64,000 bases of DNA from Streptomyces sp. KL109B (GCF_030766935.1 NZ_JASERL010000007.1:124001-188000); one strand, 5' to 3'; positions 28,146 to 37,618 are shown, numbered from the stretch's first letter. Notes: generated by a model not told the origin, from the sequence alone. Program-made: numbers and translations.

Positions 28146-28193
28146 ATCAAGCCCCTGCGGCGATTGAGCAGCGGGGTCCGGGGCGGAGCCCCG
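28146..28193 (-). repeat. 50-bp dispersed repeat, copy 3 (inverted)
   Basis: The reverse complement matches 48 consecutive bases of the element at 10718-10767 exactly. It lies 11 bp past the pucR stop codon, where the palindromic GGGGCTCCGCCCC part may serve as the pucR terminator. Confidence 0.85.
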
Positions 28194-28203
28194 GGCGTCG
28201 GCG

Positions 28204-29868
28204 TCAGGTGCCGGTGGCCTTGAGGGCCAGCCAGAGCTCCATGCGGACGTCCGGGTCGTCCAGGGAGCGGCCGAGGATTTCCTCGACGCGGCGCATGCGG
28301 TAGCGGAGGGTGTGGCGGTGGACGCCCAGGTCCGCCGCCGCGGCGTCCCACTGACCGTGCCGCGAGAGCCACGCCCGCAACGACCGGACCAGGTCCCCGC
28401 GCCCCGTCGCGTCGTGGTCGCGCAGCGCCCGCAGGAGTCCGTCCGCGAACGCGCGGACCGCGTCGTCGCCGAGGAGGGGGAGGACGGAGCCCGTCGCGAC
28501 GTCCTCGTGCTCCACCAGAACCCGCCCCCGCCGCCGCGCGACGGACAGCGCCTGTTCGGCCTGCTTGTACGCGGACACCGCCGCGATCGGCCCGGCCGGC
28601 GCCGAGAACCCGATGACAAGGCCCTCCTCGGAGGAGGACGCGCCCTCGCCGCGCGTGGCCTCCAACGCCTCCGCGTACTGGAGGCACGCCTCCGCCGCCG
28701 CCCCGCCGTCGACGGCGAGCAGCACGAGCCGCTGGCCGTCGGGGACGACGAGCAGCGCCTCACCGGAACGCGCCGCCGCCGACTCCACCACGTCCGCGAG
28801 CACCGGCAACGGCCCCGCCCCCGGCCCCCCGGCCCCGGTCACCGCCTCCGCGAGCAGCGCCGCGGTCCCGGCCGGCTGCGCACCGGTACCGGTCGACTGC
28901 GCCAGCGCCGTCCCGCCCGACGGCGACGAGGCGGCGTCCGCGATCACCATCCGGAACGGCGCGTCGAGCAGCGCCCCGTACAGGTCTCCGGCGACGGCGC
29001 GCGCGTGGTCGGGTTCGCCCGCGAGGAGCATCCGCAGGACGGCCGCGCCGATCCGCTGCTCGGCGGCGTACAGGGCGCGGGAGCGTTCGGTGGTGAGGGT
29101 GAGGAGGGCGATCGCCGAGTGGAGGGCGTACCGCTCGGCCGTGCCGAGGGTCGCGGCCGTGCCGACCGCGAGCGCCGCGCGGGGGCGCCGCCCTGTGCCG
29201 ATGGAGTGGAGTTCGACGCGGTCGTCGGAGCCGGACTCCACCACCGCGCTGGCGGGTGCGGGGCGTTCCCGGAGCCGTTCGACCTCGCCCGTGAGGCGGG
29301 CGGCGCGGCGGCCCGCCCACTCCGGGGCGGTGGCGACGACCGCGCCGGACGCGTCGTACAGCGCGGCCCACCCGTCGATCTGCGCGGCGAGCACGGCGAG
29401 CACGCCCTCGGGGCCCGCGTTCAGCGCCTGCTTGGTCAGCTCGCGCTGCGCGGCGAAGCCGGAGGTGACCGCCTTGTACTGTTCGGCGGCGATCGCGGCC
29501 GAGACCGCCTTGCTGATCGCGATGAAGGGGGTGCGGGGCGGCACCGCGAGCAGCGGCAGGCCCTCGTCCTTCGCCGCCTTCACCAGGGCTTCCGGTACGT
29601 CGTCGTAGTTGACGCCGACGGCGAAGCCGAGGCCGACGACCCCGGCGTCGACGAGCCGCTTCACGTAGCGGCTCATGGCCTCGGGGTCCTCGGCGTCCAG
29701 CTTGAGCGCGGTGATGAGGAGGAGTTCGCCGCCCTCCATGTACGGGACGGGGTCGGCGAGTTCGCTCACGTGCGCCCAGCGGACCGGGGTGTCCAGATGC
29801 TGCTCGCCCGCGCGCACGCCGAGCTTGAGCGCCGAGTGGTGGACGAGCGAGGCGAGCGTGGGCGGCAT
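28204..29868 (-). CDS. PucR family transcriptional regulator
   Basis: 554 residues. The N-terminal PucR sensory domain (residues 1-~130: TPVRWAHVSELADPVPYMEG) is followed by a GGDEF-like/variable middle. The C-terminal HTH_30 domain (LGVHRHTLRYRMRRVEEIL near residue 515) binds DNA. PucR regulators control purine, amino acid and GABA/polyamine catabolic genes. Its position just upstream of an aldehyde dehydrogenase and near gabT suggests it senses GABA or a related intermediate. The ATG at 29868 opens the PPTLASLVHH N-terminus usual for this family. Confidence 0.92.
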   Translation of the reverse strand: MPPTLASLVHHSALKLGVRAGEQHLDTPVRWAHVSELADPVPYMEGGELLLITALKLDAEDPEAMSRYVKRLVDAGVVGLGFAVGVNYDDVPEALVKAAKDEGLPLLAVPPRTPFIAISKAVSAAIAAEQYKAVTSGFAAQRELTKQALNAGPEGVLAVLAAQIDGWAALYDASGAVVATAPEWAGRRAARLTGEVERLRERPAPASAVVESGSDDRVELHSIGTGRRPRAALAVGTAATLGTAERYALHSAIALLTLTTERSRALYAAEQRIGAAVLRMLLAGEPDHARAVAGDLYGALLDAPFRMVIADAASSPSGGTALAQSTGTGAQPAGTAALLAEAVTGAGGPGAGPLPVLADVVESAAARSGEALLVVPDGQRLVLLAVDGGAAAEACLQYAEALEATRGEGASSSEEGLVIGFSAPAGPIAAVSAYKQAEQALSVARRRGRVLVEHEDVATGSVLPLLGDDAVRAFADGLLRALRDHDATGRGDLVRSLRAWLSRHGQWDAAAADLGVHRHTLRYRMRRVEEILGRSLDDPDVRMELWLALKATGT

Positions 29869-30092
29869 GGGCCAGGCCTTCGGTGAGCTGGGCGGGACGT
29901 ACGTACGCGTGGATCGGTGGTCGGGGATCCGGTTGTCAGGGGATCCGGTTCTCGTGGATCTTGTGAAGCTTTTGGCCGGTCCGTATGAACGACCAGTGCC
30001 GATTCTGCCTCACCGTACGTACCACTGGGGCCCTGCCCCCGGGAAGCTCAGTGAACCTTCAGGTGCCCTCAGGCCGTTCTCAGGCCCGGTTC

Positions 30093-32468
30093 TCAGCCCC
30101 GCAGGTCCACGAGCAGCGGCGGAGCGTGCTCACCGCGCACGGTGGTGACAGAGAGCACAGCGTGACCGGGCGGCACCGCGTGCGCCAGGTCGGAGGCCGA
30201 CCAGCGTTCGCGCTCGACCTTGCGGACGGTGACCGCGTCCCTGGTGACGGCCTTCCCGGTCACCATCTGGCGCGCCTTGTACAGCGCGCGGGTCAGCGGC
30301 TGCTGAGCGAACACCGCGTGCTGGGCGACCTCCTCGGTCTCCACCCACTCGGTGCCCCACGCCTCGGCGAACCGCCTGCCGTCCCACGTGGTGACCCCGG
30401 AGAACGCCATGCGGCAGCCCACGGCCGCGTACAGCGGACCCTGCAAGGGCTCGGCGACCTCGCCGATGGTGCGCAGGCCGAGCACGACGCCCGCGTGCGT
30501 GGACCGCAGGCGCTGGATGCCGCGGACCGTCTCGGCGGTCACGGTGCGCGCCGCGTCGTCGAGGACCAGGCACGCGAAGTGGGAGCGCCGCTCCCGGCCG
30601 CGTACGACGGAGGTGAACTGGGCGAGGAGGAGCCGGGCGAGGAGCCGGGACGCCTCTTCGTGGCCCTGCTCGGGCAGGTCGACGCGGACCCGCAGGGGGT
30701 GGTGGGCGAGGGCGCGTACGGAGAACGGGCGGGCGGCGGCCGGGTCGAAGAAGCCGGAGAAGACGGGGCGGTCGAGGAGCGCGAGGCGGTCGGCGAGCAG
30801 TGGGCCCGGGTCGCTCGCGGTGCCGAACTGGCGCTGGCGGGCGTCGAGTTCGCGGCGCATCGGGGATTCGGCGAGGAGCCGTCCCTTGAGGTCGGCGAGG
30901 GCCTCGGGGTCGCCCTCCAGGAGTTCGCGGAGCACCGGTACGGAGGGGAACGTGCCGTGCGCCTCGCGGTAGGGGCCGAGGAGTTGGGCGAGCGCGGTGG
31001 CGGCGCGCCGGGTGACGCCTTGTTCATCGGCGGACAGGTCGCCGACCAGGCCCTCGGCGAGGAAGCCCGCGGCCTCGTCGGCGTCGGTGGCGTCCGCGTA
31101 CAGGTCGAGGTCGTGCACCGAGGACCGGTCGCCCGGCCTGACCACCACGTCGTACGCGTCGTCGGGGCCGAGCGGGGTGCCCGCAGCGCAGACCGCGAGG
31201 ACGGCGCAGCTTCCGGTGAGCGCCTGGAGGGCGAGCGATTCGACGACGGGGCGTACGACACCGGCCGTCTTGCCGGCACCGGAGGGGCCCACCGCAAGCA
31301 GCGAGGTGCCAAGGAGGCTCGGGTCGAGGGCGACGCCCGCGCCCCGCAGCACGTACGGATTGCGCTCGTCGCGCGCGTAGGAGCCGATCCGCACCTGGCC
31401 GACGAGCAGGTCGTGGGCCGCCGCACGGGCCGGGAGGTCGCGCTGCCCCGAGGGGTGCGTCCAGGCGCCCGCGCCCTGCTTGAGGACGGTGTCGGCGAAG
31501 GTGGCGGGGGCCGTGGAGGTGCGCCAGGCGTGGGTGACGCGCGCGCAGTCGACGTCGTTCATGCGCCCGCTCGCGACCTCTGCGGTGAGCACGTCGGCGG
31601 CCTGGTCCTGGCCCGCCTCGCGCAGGTGCTCCCAACTCGCGCGCGGGGGTGGCGCGGTGGGCCGGGGCGGCGCCTTGCGGGCCTTCTTGCGCCGCGCCGA
31701 CCAGACGTCGAGCCAGCCCCCGATCCGGGCGAACGGCCACAGCATCGCCAGGGCGATCAGGGTGTACACCAGATTGCCGATGACCGGGGTGTCGAAGAGA
31801 CCGAATCCGCCGGTGAGGAGCGCGATGAGGGAGAGGACCGGGTCGACGATCGGCAGCGGCCGCCAGTCGAGCCCCAGCTCCTGGGGCCAGGAGAGGATCA
31901 GTACGCCGACGGCGGCGATCGCGGCGACGACGGCGCGGGCCGGTTGCGGGCGGCGGACGACGAAGTGCCGGATCCCTTCCCCCCAGGCGCCGAAGCGCCC
32001 CACGAGGAAGACGATGGCGCCGAAGGCGACTCCCTGGTATACGACCTGCGCCTGGAACGCCTTGGTGTCGCGGGGGGACGTGGTTCCCGGCCACCACCAG
32101 CCGTCCGGCGTGAAGATCTTCAGCGGGACCCACTGGTACGGCAGCGTGCCGCGCCGCCACAGGCTCCACAGCAACACGCCGACCAGGAACGACACCGCCA
32201 TCCACGCGAGCAGCTTGCGCCCGATGGCCGTCGTGTCCCGCTCGGGGGGCCGGGGCACGTACTCGTACCGCCACACGCCCGGTTGGGCCTTGGGGCGGCG
32301 CGCGGCGAGCCACTCGGCGACCGAGCCGCGGGGCGCGCCCGGCGCCTGCCGGGGCATCGGCGGGGCGGCCGGGCGGGGCGGCCGCGCGGGACGCGGCACG
32401 GGTGCGGCCTGCCGCGGCTCGCCGCCCGCTCCCTGCGTCTCCTGCGTGCCGCCGTCGCTGTCCCTCAC
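30093..32468 (-). CDS. Membrane-anchored VirD4/FtsK-like ATP-binding protein
   Basis: 791 residues from a GTG. A Pro/Ala-rich cytoplasmic N-terminus (1-80) is followed by four likely membrane helices: AWMAVSFLVGVLLWSLW, VVYQGVAFGAIVFLVG, ARAVVAAIAAVGVLILSW and NLVYTLIALAMLWPFA. The cytoplasmic ATPase has Walker A GPSGAGKT near residue 390, Walker B-like FACLVLDDAART, and a late AGVVLGLRTIGE segment like the sensor of coupling proteins. This resembles conjugative coupling or DNA-pumping ATPases, but there are no relaxase or secretion genes nearby. The cargo is unknown. It diverges from gabT. Confidence 0.75.
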   Translation of the reverse strand: MRDSDGGTQETQGAGGEPRQAAPVPRPARPPRPAAPPMPRQAPGAPRGSVAEWLAARRPKAQPGVWRYEYVPRPPERDTTAIGRKLLAWMAVSFLVGVLLWSLWRRGTLPYQWVPLKIFTPDGWWWPGTTSPRDTKAFQAQVVYQGVAFGAIVFLVGRFGAWGEGIRHFVVRRPQPARAVVAAIAAVGVLILSWPQELGLDWRPLPIVDPVLSLIALLTGGFGLFDTPVIGNLVYTLIALAMLWPFARIGGWLDVWSARRKKARKAPPRPTAPPPRASWEHLREAGQDQAADVLTAEVASGRMNDVDCARVTHAWRTSTAPATFADTVLKQGAGAWTHPSGQRDLPARAAAHDLLVGQVRIGSYARDERNPYVLRGAGVALDPSLLGTSLLAVGPSGAGKTAGVVRPVVESLALQALTGSCAVLAVCAAGTPLGPDDAYDVVVRPGDRSSVHDLDLYADATDADEAAGFLAEGLVGDLSADEQGVTRRAATALAQLLGPYREAHGTFPSVPVLRELLEGDPEALADLKGRLLAESPMRRELDARQRQFGTASDPGPLLADRLALLDRPVFSGFFDPAAARPFSVRALAHHPLRVRVDLPEQGHEEASRLLARLLLAQFTSVVRGRERRSHFACLVLDDAARTVTAETVRGIQRLRSTHAGVVLGLRTIGEVAEPLQGPLYAAVGCRMAFSGVTTWDGRRFAEAWGTEWVETEEVAQHAVFAQQPLTRALYKARQMVTGKAVTRDAVTVRKVERERWSASDLAHAVPPGHAVLSVTTVRGEHAPPLLVDLRG

Positions 32469-32742
32469 CTGGGCCCCCTGACCTGCCGGTGTGTCCGTGC
32501 CATGTGCGTCGATCGCGCCTCAATCTAATGCCCGCGCCAGGGGAGTTCACCGCTTACGCGCCCCGCCGCCCCGAAGAGGCGACCTGTCCAAGACGGACAA
32601 CACCCGGCCCCGACCCCGCCCCGATGGAGCATGACCACCCCGCTCCCCCGCCCCTAACCTGCGAGAACCCCCCGAAAACAGCCCCGGCGGCACCGAGCCC
32701 GGGAGCCGGATCCGGCCCACCAGAAACAAAAAGGAGCCCCGC

Positions 32743-34077
32743 ATGAGCGACATCCCGCAGGAGCGCCGCGTCGTCACCGCCATCCCCGGCCCGAAGTCGC
32801 AGGAGCTGCAGGCCCGCCGCAGCGCGGTCGTCGCCGCGGGCGTGGGCTCCACGCTGCCGGTGTTCACCGCCAAGGTGGACCGCGGCATCATCGAGGACGT
32901 CGACGGCAACCGCCTCATCGACTTCGGTTCCGGCATCGCCGTGACCTCGGTCGGCGCCTCCGCCGAGGCCGTGGTCCGCCGCGCCTCCGCCCAGCTGCAG
33001 GACTTCACGCACACCTGCTTCATGGTCACGCCGTACGAGAGCTACGTCGCGGTCGCCGAGGCGCTCGCCGAGCTGACGCCGGGCGACCACGAGAAGAAGT
33101 CGGCCCTGTTCAACTCGGGCGCCGAGGCCGTCGAGAACGCCGTCAAGATCGCCCGCGCCTACACCAAGCGCCAGGCGGTCGTCGTCTTCGACCACGGCTA
33201 CCACGGCCGTACGAACCTGACGATGGCGCTGACCGCGAAGAACATGCCGTACAAGCACGGCTTCGGCCCGTTCGCCCCCGAGGTCTACCGCGCCCCGCTG
33301 GCGTACGGCTACCGCTGGCCGACCGGCGCCGAGAACGCCGGTCCTGAGGCCGCGAAGCAGGCCATCGACCAGATCTCCAAGCAGGTCGGCGCGGACAACG
33401 TCGCCGCGATCATCATCGAGCCGGTGCTCGGCGAGGGTGGCTTCATCGAGCCGGCCAAGGGCTTCCTCCCGGCGATCCGCCAGTACGCCGCCGACAACGG
33501 CATCGTCTTCGTCGCGGACGAGATCCAGTCCGGCTTCTGCCGTACGGGCCAGTGGTTCGCGTGCGAGGACGAGGGCATCGTCCCGGACCTGATCACGACC
33601 GCCAAGGGCATCGCGGGCGGCCTCCCGCTCGCCGCCGTGACCGGCAAGGCCGAGATCATGGACGCCGCGCACGCGGGCGGCCTCGGCGGCACCTACGGCG
33701 GCAACCCGGTGGCCTGCGCCGGTGCGCTTGGCGCCATCGAGACGATGAAGGAGCTCGACCTCAACGCCAAGGCGAAGGAGATCGAGACGACGATGAAGTC
33801 GCGCCTGTCGGCGATGCAGGAGAAGTTCCCGGTCATCGGCGACATCCGCGGCCGCGGCGGCATGATCGCCGTCGAGCTGGTCAAGGACCCGGCCACCAAG
33901 GAGCCGAACCCGGAGGCCACCGCCGCGCTCGCCAAGGCCTGCCACGCCGAGGGCCTGCTCGTCCTCACCTGCGGCACCTACGGCAACGTGCTCCGCTTCC
34001 TGCCGCCGCTCGTGATCGGCCAGGACCTCCTCAACGAGGGCCTGGACATCATCGAGAACGCGCTCGCGGCGCTCTGA
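32743..34077 (+). CDS. gabT: 4-aminobutyrate--2-oxoglutarate transaminase
   Basis: 444 residues; AAGGAG ribosome-binding site 7 nt before the ATG. Class III PLP aminotransferase: NSGAEAVENAVKIARAYTKR, DHGYHGRTNLTMALTAKN, EPVLGEGGFI, ADEIQSGFCRTGQWFA and the PLP-lysine in TTAKGIAGGLPLAAVTGKA (near residue 290). GabT transfers the amino group of GABA to 2-oxoglutarate, giving succinic semialdehyde. It is the GABA-consuming step linking the putrescine genes to the right with the aldehyde dehydrogenase to the left. It is monocistronic with its own terminator. Confidence 0.95.
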   Translation: MSDIPQERRVVTAIPGPKSQELQARRSAVVAAGVGSTLPVFTAKVDRGIIEDVDGNRLIDFGSGIAVTSVGASAEAVVRRASAQLQDFTHTCFMVTPYESYVAVAEALAELTPGDHEKKSALFNSGAEAVENAVKIARAYTKRQAVVVFDHGYHGRTNLTMALTAKNMPYKHGFGPFAPEVYRAPLAYGYRWPTGAENAGPEAAKQAIDQISKQVGADNVAAIIIEPVLGEGGFIEPAKGFLPAIRQYAADNGIVFVADEIQSGFCRTGQWFACEDEGIVPDLITTAKGIAGGLPLAAVTGKAEIMDAAHAGGLGGTYGGNPVACAGALGAIETMKELDLNAKAKEIETTMKSRLSAMQEKFPVIGDIRGRGGMIAVELVKDPATKEPNPEATAALAKACHAEGLLVLTCGTYGNVLRFLPPLVIGQDLLNEGLDIIENALAAL

Positions 34078-34100
34078 GCCACGCCTCTGCCACGCCCCGA

Positions 34101-34125
34101 GGTGCCTCCCGCAACGGGAGGCACC
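34101..34125 (+). terminator. gabT terminator
   Basis: GGTGCCTCCCG (34101-34111), loop CAA, CGGGAGGCACC (34115-34125), a perfect 11-bp stem 23 bp after the gabT stop. Confidence 0.75.
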
Positions 34126-34267
34126 CGGCTCAATCGTGACGGCACACACCGTCACACGTCCGTGACCTGCGACGACGGTCGGGGCGTGTGAAGAAGGTGT
34201 GCGAGGCCGATGGGATGTTGCCGAACCGGCTGTCGCACCCTCAGCCCCTGCCGTACGGTTTCTGCAG

Positions 34268-35104
34268 ATGAGAGAAACACCCCGCTCGCAGGAGACTGCG
34301 GGCGAAACCGGGTCGGGGCCTCCCCAGCTTCGCCCTGGTCGTGCCCTCGCGCACACACCCGGAGCTTCCGGCTCCGGAACTCCTCACCGGTCGGACGGTC
34401 GCCCGCCCCAAACCCCCCGGGGCGCGCGGCACGCCGGCCAGTTCGGGCGCCTCGGAGCTACCCCCCCTGCTCTGAGGCGCCCGGCCATTTTTCTGGCCGC
34501 CGCACTTCTCTTCGCGCTCCTCACCTGGCAGGTCGCCGCCGAGGGCGCGCTCCTCGCGTACGACGAACGCCTCGGCGACGCGATCCGCACCAGCGCGATC
34601 CCCTCGGGCCCCGCCGAGTTCTTCGCCGATCTCGGCAACATGGCGGTCGCGCTCCCCGTCCTCGCGCTCACCCTCGCGTACGTCACGTGGCGCACCCGCG
34701 AGCGCTTCGCGCCGGTCGTCGCCGTCGTGACGATGGCGCTGGTTCCCGCCCTGGTGGCGCCGCTCCAGTCGCTCGTCGCCCGCCCAGGACCGCCGCCGAT
34801 GGCCCCGGCCACGGGCTTCTACCCGTCGGGTCACGCGGCGACGGCGGCGGTGGCGTACGGCCTGTGCGTGCTGCTGTCGCCGCGCTCACGAACGCCCCGT
34901 GCACGCGAACTGGCCTACGGCTGCGTCCTGTTGAACGCGGCCGTAGGCCTGGGGCTCGTACGACAGGGGTATCACTGGCCGGTCGATGTGGTCGGCAGTT
35001 GGTGTCTGTCGGTCGTGCTGCTGTGTGCGGCGGCGTACGTGATCGGCCGGGGCGCGGTCAGCCGAAGTAGGCGTCGAAGTTCTTCTGGAACTGCCAGTTG
35101 TTGA
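34268..35104 (+). CDS. PAP2 superfamily membrane protein with altered motifs
   Basis: 278 residues if the ATG at 34268 is used; no good ribosome-binding site, and the first ~70 residues are Pro/Gly-rich, so a later start is possible. Five or six membrane helices begin with PAIFLAAALLFALLTW. PAP2 lipid phosphatase signatures are partly kept: PSGHAATAAVAYG (motif 2) is intact, and the last motif ends GYHWPVDVV with the His and Asp. Motif 1 reads QSLVARPGP (the usual Lys and second Arg absent) and the motif 3 Arg is displaced. Activity on lipid phosphates is therefore uncertain. The 3' end overlaps the convergent chitinase gene by 47 bp. Confidence 0.8.
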   Translation: MRETPRSQETAGETGSGPPQLRPGRALAHTPGASGSGTPHRSDGRPPQTPRGARHAGQFGRLGATPPALRRPAIFLAAALLFALLTWQVAAEGALLAYDERLGDAIRTSAIPSGPAEFFADLGNMAVALPVLALTLAYVTWRTRERFAPVVAVVTMALVPALVAPLQSLVARPGPPPMAPATGFYPSGHAATAAVAYGLCVLLSPRSRTPRARELAYGCVLLNAAVGLGLVRQGYHWPVDVVGSWCLSVVLLCAAAYVIGRGAVSRSRRRSSSGTASC

Positions 35105-36881
35105 AGCGGTCCCAGTTGATCGACCACGTCATCAGGCCGCGCAGCGCGGGCCAGGTGCCATGGGTCGCGTACGAGCCGCAGTTCGTCTTCTTCGTCAGGC
35201 AGTCGAGGGCCTTGTTGGTCTCGGCCGGGGAGACGTAGCCGTTGCCCGCCTGGGTGGAGGCCGGCATGCCGATGGCGACCTGGTCGGGGCGCAGCGGCGG
35301 GAAGACGTTGTTCGCGTCGCCCGCGACCGGGAAGCCGGTGAGCAGCATGTCGGTCATCGCGATGTGGAAGTCGGCGCCGCCCATGGAGTGGTACTGGTTG
35401 TCGAGGCCCATGATGGAGCCGGAGTTGTAGTCCTGGACGTGGAGCAGGGTGAGGTCGTCGCGCAGGGCGTGGATGACCGGGAGGTACGCGCCCGCGCGCG
35501 GGTCCTGGCCGCCCCATTTGCCGGTGCCGTAGTACTGGTAGCCGAGCTGGACGAAGAACGTCTCCGGGGCCATGGTCAGGACGAATCCGGAGCCGTATTT
35601 GGCCTTGAGGGTCTTTACCGCCGAGATGAGGTTCACGATCACCGGGGTCTTCGGGTTCTTGAAGTCGGTGTCGTCGGCGTTGAGGGAGAGGGAGTGGCCC
35701 TCGAAGTCGATGTCGAGGCCGTCGAGGCCGTACTCGTCGATGATCTTCGAGACGGAGGAGACGAAGGTGTCGCGGGCGGCTGCCGTGGTGAGTTGGACCT
35801 GGCCGTTCTGGCCGCCGATGGAGATCAGGACCTTCTTGCCGGCCGCCTGCTTCGCTTTGATCGCGGCCTTGAAGTCGGCGTCCGATTCGACGCCCGGGCA
35901 CTCGGTGACCGGGCAGCGGTCGAAGCGGATGTCGCCCGAGGTCGTCGAGGTGGGTTCGCCGAAGGCGAGGTCGATGACGTCCCAGCTGTCGGGGACGTCG
36001 GCGAGGCGGGTGTAGCCGGCGCCGTTGGCGAAGCTGGCGTGGAGGTAGCCGACGAGGGCGTGCGGCGGGAGGTCGCTGCCTTCGTCGCCGGGGACCTTGC
36101 CGGTCGTCGCGGTGACCGCCGCCGACTTCGCGGACTCGCCCGCGTCGTTCACGGCCGCGACCTGGAAGCTGTACGCGGTCTCGGGCGTGAGGCCCGCGAC
36201 CGTGGTGGAAGTGCCGGTCACCGTCTGGGACTTGGTGCCGTTGCGGTACACCGCGTAGCTCGTGGCGCCGGGCACCGCGGACCAGGACAGGCCGACGGTC
36301 GTGGCGGTGACCGTGCCGGTCTTGAGGCCGGTGGGCGCGGCGGGCGGCACGGGGGCCTCGGTGCCGGGGCCGAGGAGGGTGAGGTCGTCGGCGGTGTAGG
36401 CGGGGCTGCCGTACCAGCCGTGGGTGTAGATCGTGACCTTCGTGGTGGCCGGGCCCGTGCGGAAGGTGGTCTTGAGCTGCTGCCAGTCGGACGCCGACGG
36501 GGTCCAGGTCGACACGTCCGTGGTGCCGGTGCCGCTGGCACCGAGGTAGACGTAGCTGCCGCGGACGTAGCCGGACAGCGTGTACGTGGAGTCGGGCTTG
36601 ACCGTGACGGTCTGGGCGCAGCGGGCGTTGTCGGCTCCGGCCGGGGTGGCCTGGAGCGCCGAAGTGCCGCTGTGCACAGGCGAGTTGACGGTCTTCCCGG
36701 TGTTTGCCGAGCAGGTCCAGCCGTCCATGCCGGACTCGAATCCGCCGTTGCGGGCGAGGTCGACGTCGGCGGCGCGGGCGGTGGCGGCGGACATGGCGGT
36801 GAGGCCGGTCGCGGCGAGCGCGGCGGCCGTGAGGGTGGTCAGGAGTCTGCGGGGTCTGGAGCGCGTCGCGGCGCGGATCAT
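35058..36881 (-). CDS. Secreted GH18 chitinase with carbohydrate-binding and fibronectin III domains
   Basis: 607 residues from the ATG at 36881 (GGAGG upstream). A Sec signal peptide (RRLLTTLTAAALAATG...ATARA) ends near residue 37. Residues ~40-155 are a CBM-like jelly roll (RNGGFESGMDGWTCSANTG), ~165-250 a fibronectin type III domain (PTGLKTGTVTATTVGLSWSA), and ~265-600 the GH18 barrel. The catalytic motif DGLDIDFE is complete with its proton-donor Glu, and SIGG and MTWSINWD are present. It would cut chitin outside the cell to chito-oligosaccharides. A DasR-type site lies 51-65 bp upstream. Confidence 0.96.
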   Translation of the reverse strand: MIRAATRSRPRRLLTTLTAAALAATGLTAMSAATARAADVDLARNGGFESGMDGWTCSANTGKTVNSPVHSGTSALQATPAGADNARCAQTVTVKPDSTYTLSGYVRGSYVYLGASGTGTTDVSTWTPSASDWQQLKTTFRTGPATTKVTIYTHGWYGSPAYTADDLTLLGPGTEAPVPPAAPTGLKTGTVTATTVGLSWSAVPGATSYAVYRNGTKSQTVTGTSTTVAGLTPETAYSFQVAAVNDAGESAKSAAVTATTGKVPGDEGSDLPPHALVGYLHASFANGAGYTRLADVPDSWDVIDLAFGEPTSTTSGDIRFDRCPVTECPGVESDADFKAAIKAKQAAGKKVLISIGGQNGQVQLTTAAARDTFVSSVSKIIDEYGLDGLDIDFEGHSLSLNADDTDFKNPKTPVIVNLISAVKTLKAKYGSGFVLTMAPETFFVQLGYQYYGTGKWGGQDPRAGAYLPVIHALRDDLTLLHVQDYNSGSIMGLDNQYHSMGGADFHIAMTDMLLTGFPVAGDANNVFPPLRPDQVAIGMPASTQAGNGYVSPAETNKALDCLTKKTNCGSYATHGTWPALRGLMTWSINWDRFNNWQFQKNFDAYFG

Positions 36882-36931
36882 GGCTGCCTCCGGGCATGGC
36901 GGGGAAACGAGCACGGTGGGGCGCGCCCAAC

Positions 36932-36945
36932 TTGGTCCAGACCAA
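36932..36945. promoter_or_regulatory. DasR-responsive element (dre) upstream of chitinase
   Basis: TTGGTCCAGACCAA is an inverted repeat of TTGGTC and GACCAA with a 2-bp centre. It matches the known DasR operator consensus (ACTGGTCTAGACCACT-like) and the TGGTCnAGACC repeats reported in Streptomyces chitinase promoters. DasR is released by N-acetylglucosamine-derived phosphosugars, so chitinase induction by chitin degradation products is expected. Confidence 0.75.
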
Positions 36946-37007
36946 TTGAGTTGTCAAGGGTGTTGTCAAAGGGTTCGGTACCGGGTCCGCCCCGGATCGG
37001 AACCCGT

Positions 37008-37469
37008 CTACTCCCCCGCCTCCCTTGCCAGTTGGGCCGCCGCCTCGTGCATCGCGAGTTCCAGGAGCGCCGGGTCCGTGAGCGTGCCCGCCGCGTCCGG
37101 CGGCACCAGCCAGCGCAGGGTGCCGCCCGCGAGCCGGCCCGGATACGGCACCACGATCCACGTGCCGTGCCCGGCGCCGCGCACCCCGGTGCCGATCCAG
37201 CGGGCGGCCGTGCCCGCGGGCACGAAGAAGCCCATGCGGGCGGCGCCGAAGTCGGCGAGTACCGGTCCTGGCCGGTCCAGCACCCGGCGCAGCACGTCGA
37301 GCGTCGGATGGCCCAGCTCCCCCGGCAGGATCAGCACGTCCCACCGCTTGCCCGCGGGCAGCAGCGCCACCCCGTGCGGATTTCGTTCCCACTCCCAGCG
37401 GCAGGCGTCCGGATCCGGTGCCACGGACACCAGCCACTCGACCGCTGCCTTGTCCCCCGAGCCATTCAT
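37008..37469 (-). CDS. Conserved hypothetical protein
   Basis: 153 residues from the ATG at 37469, chosen because GAGGAGGG lies 7 nt upstream; a GTG at 37508 has no ribosome-binding site. Features include VEWLVSVAPDPDACRWEWER, a repeated LLPAGKRWDVLILPG strand-like segment, and GHGTWIVVPYPGRLAGGTL. It faintly recalls the N-terminal domain of small actinobacterial primase/polymerase-like proteins, but no catalytic carboxylates can be assigned. Soluble, with no signal. Sits alone between the chitinase promoter and a secreted propeller gene. Confidence 0.7.
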   Translation of the reverse strand: MNGSGDKAAVEWLVSVAPDPDACRWEWERNPHGVALLPAGKRWDVLILPGELGHPTLDVLRRVLDRPGPVLADFGAARMGFFVPAGTAARWIGTGVRGAGHGTWIVVPYPGRLAGGTLRWLVPPDAAGTLTDPALLELAMHEAAAQLAREAGE

Positions 37470-37618
37470 GACGGGGCCCTCCTCGTTCACATCGACGCTG
37501 ATCGTCACGGAGGAGAGGAGGTAGTGGCCCGAGCATTACGCGACTTCGGTTACCTGGAGGCAGTGAATTTCCTGGGGCGTGTGCGACACGGCGTACGCCG
37601 GGGCGGTCTCAGAAGTCC

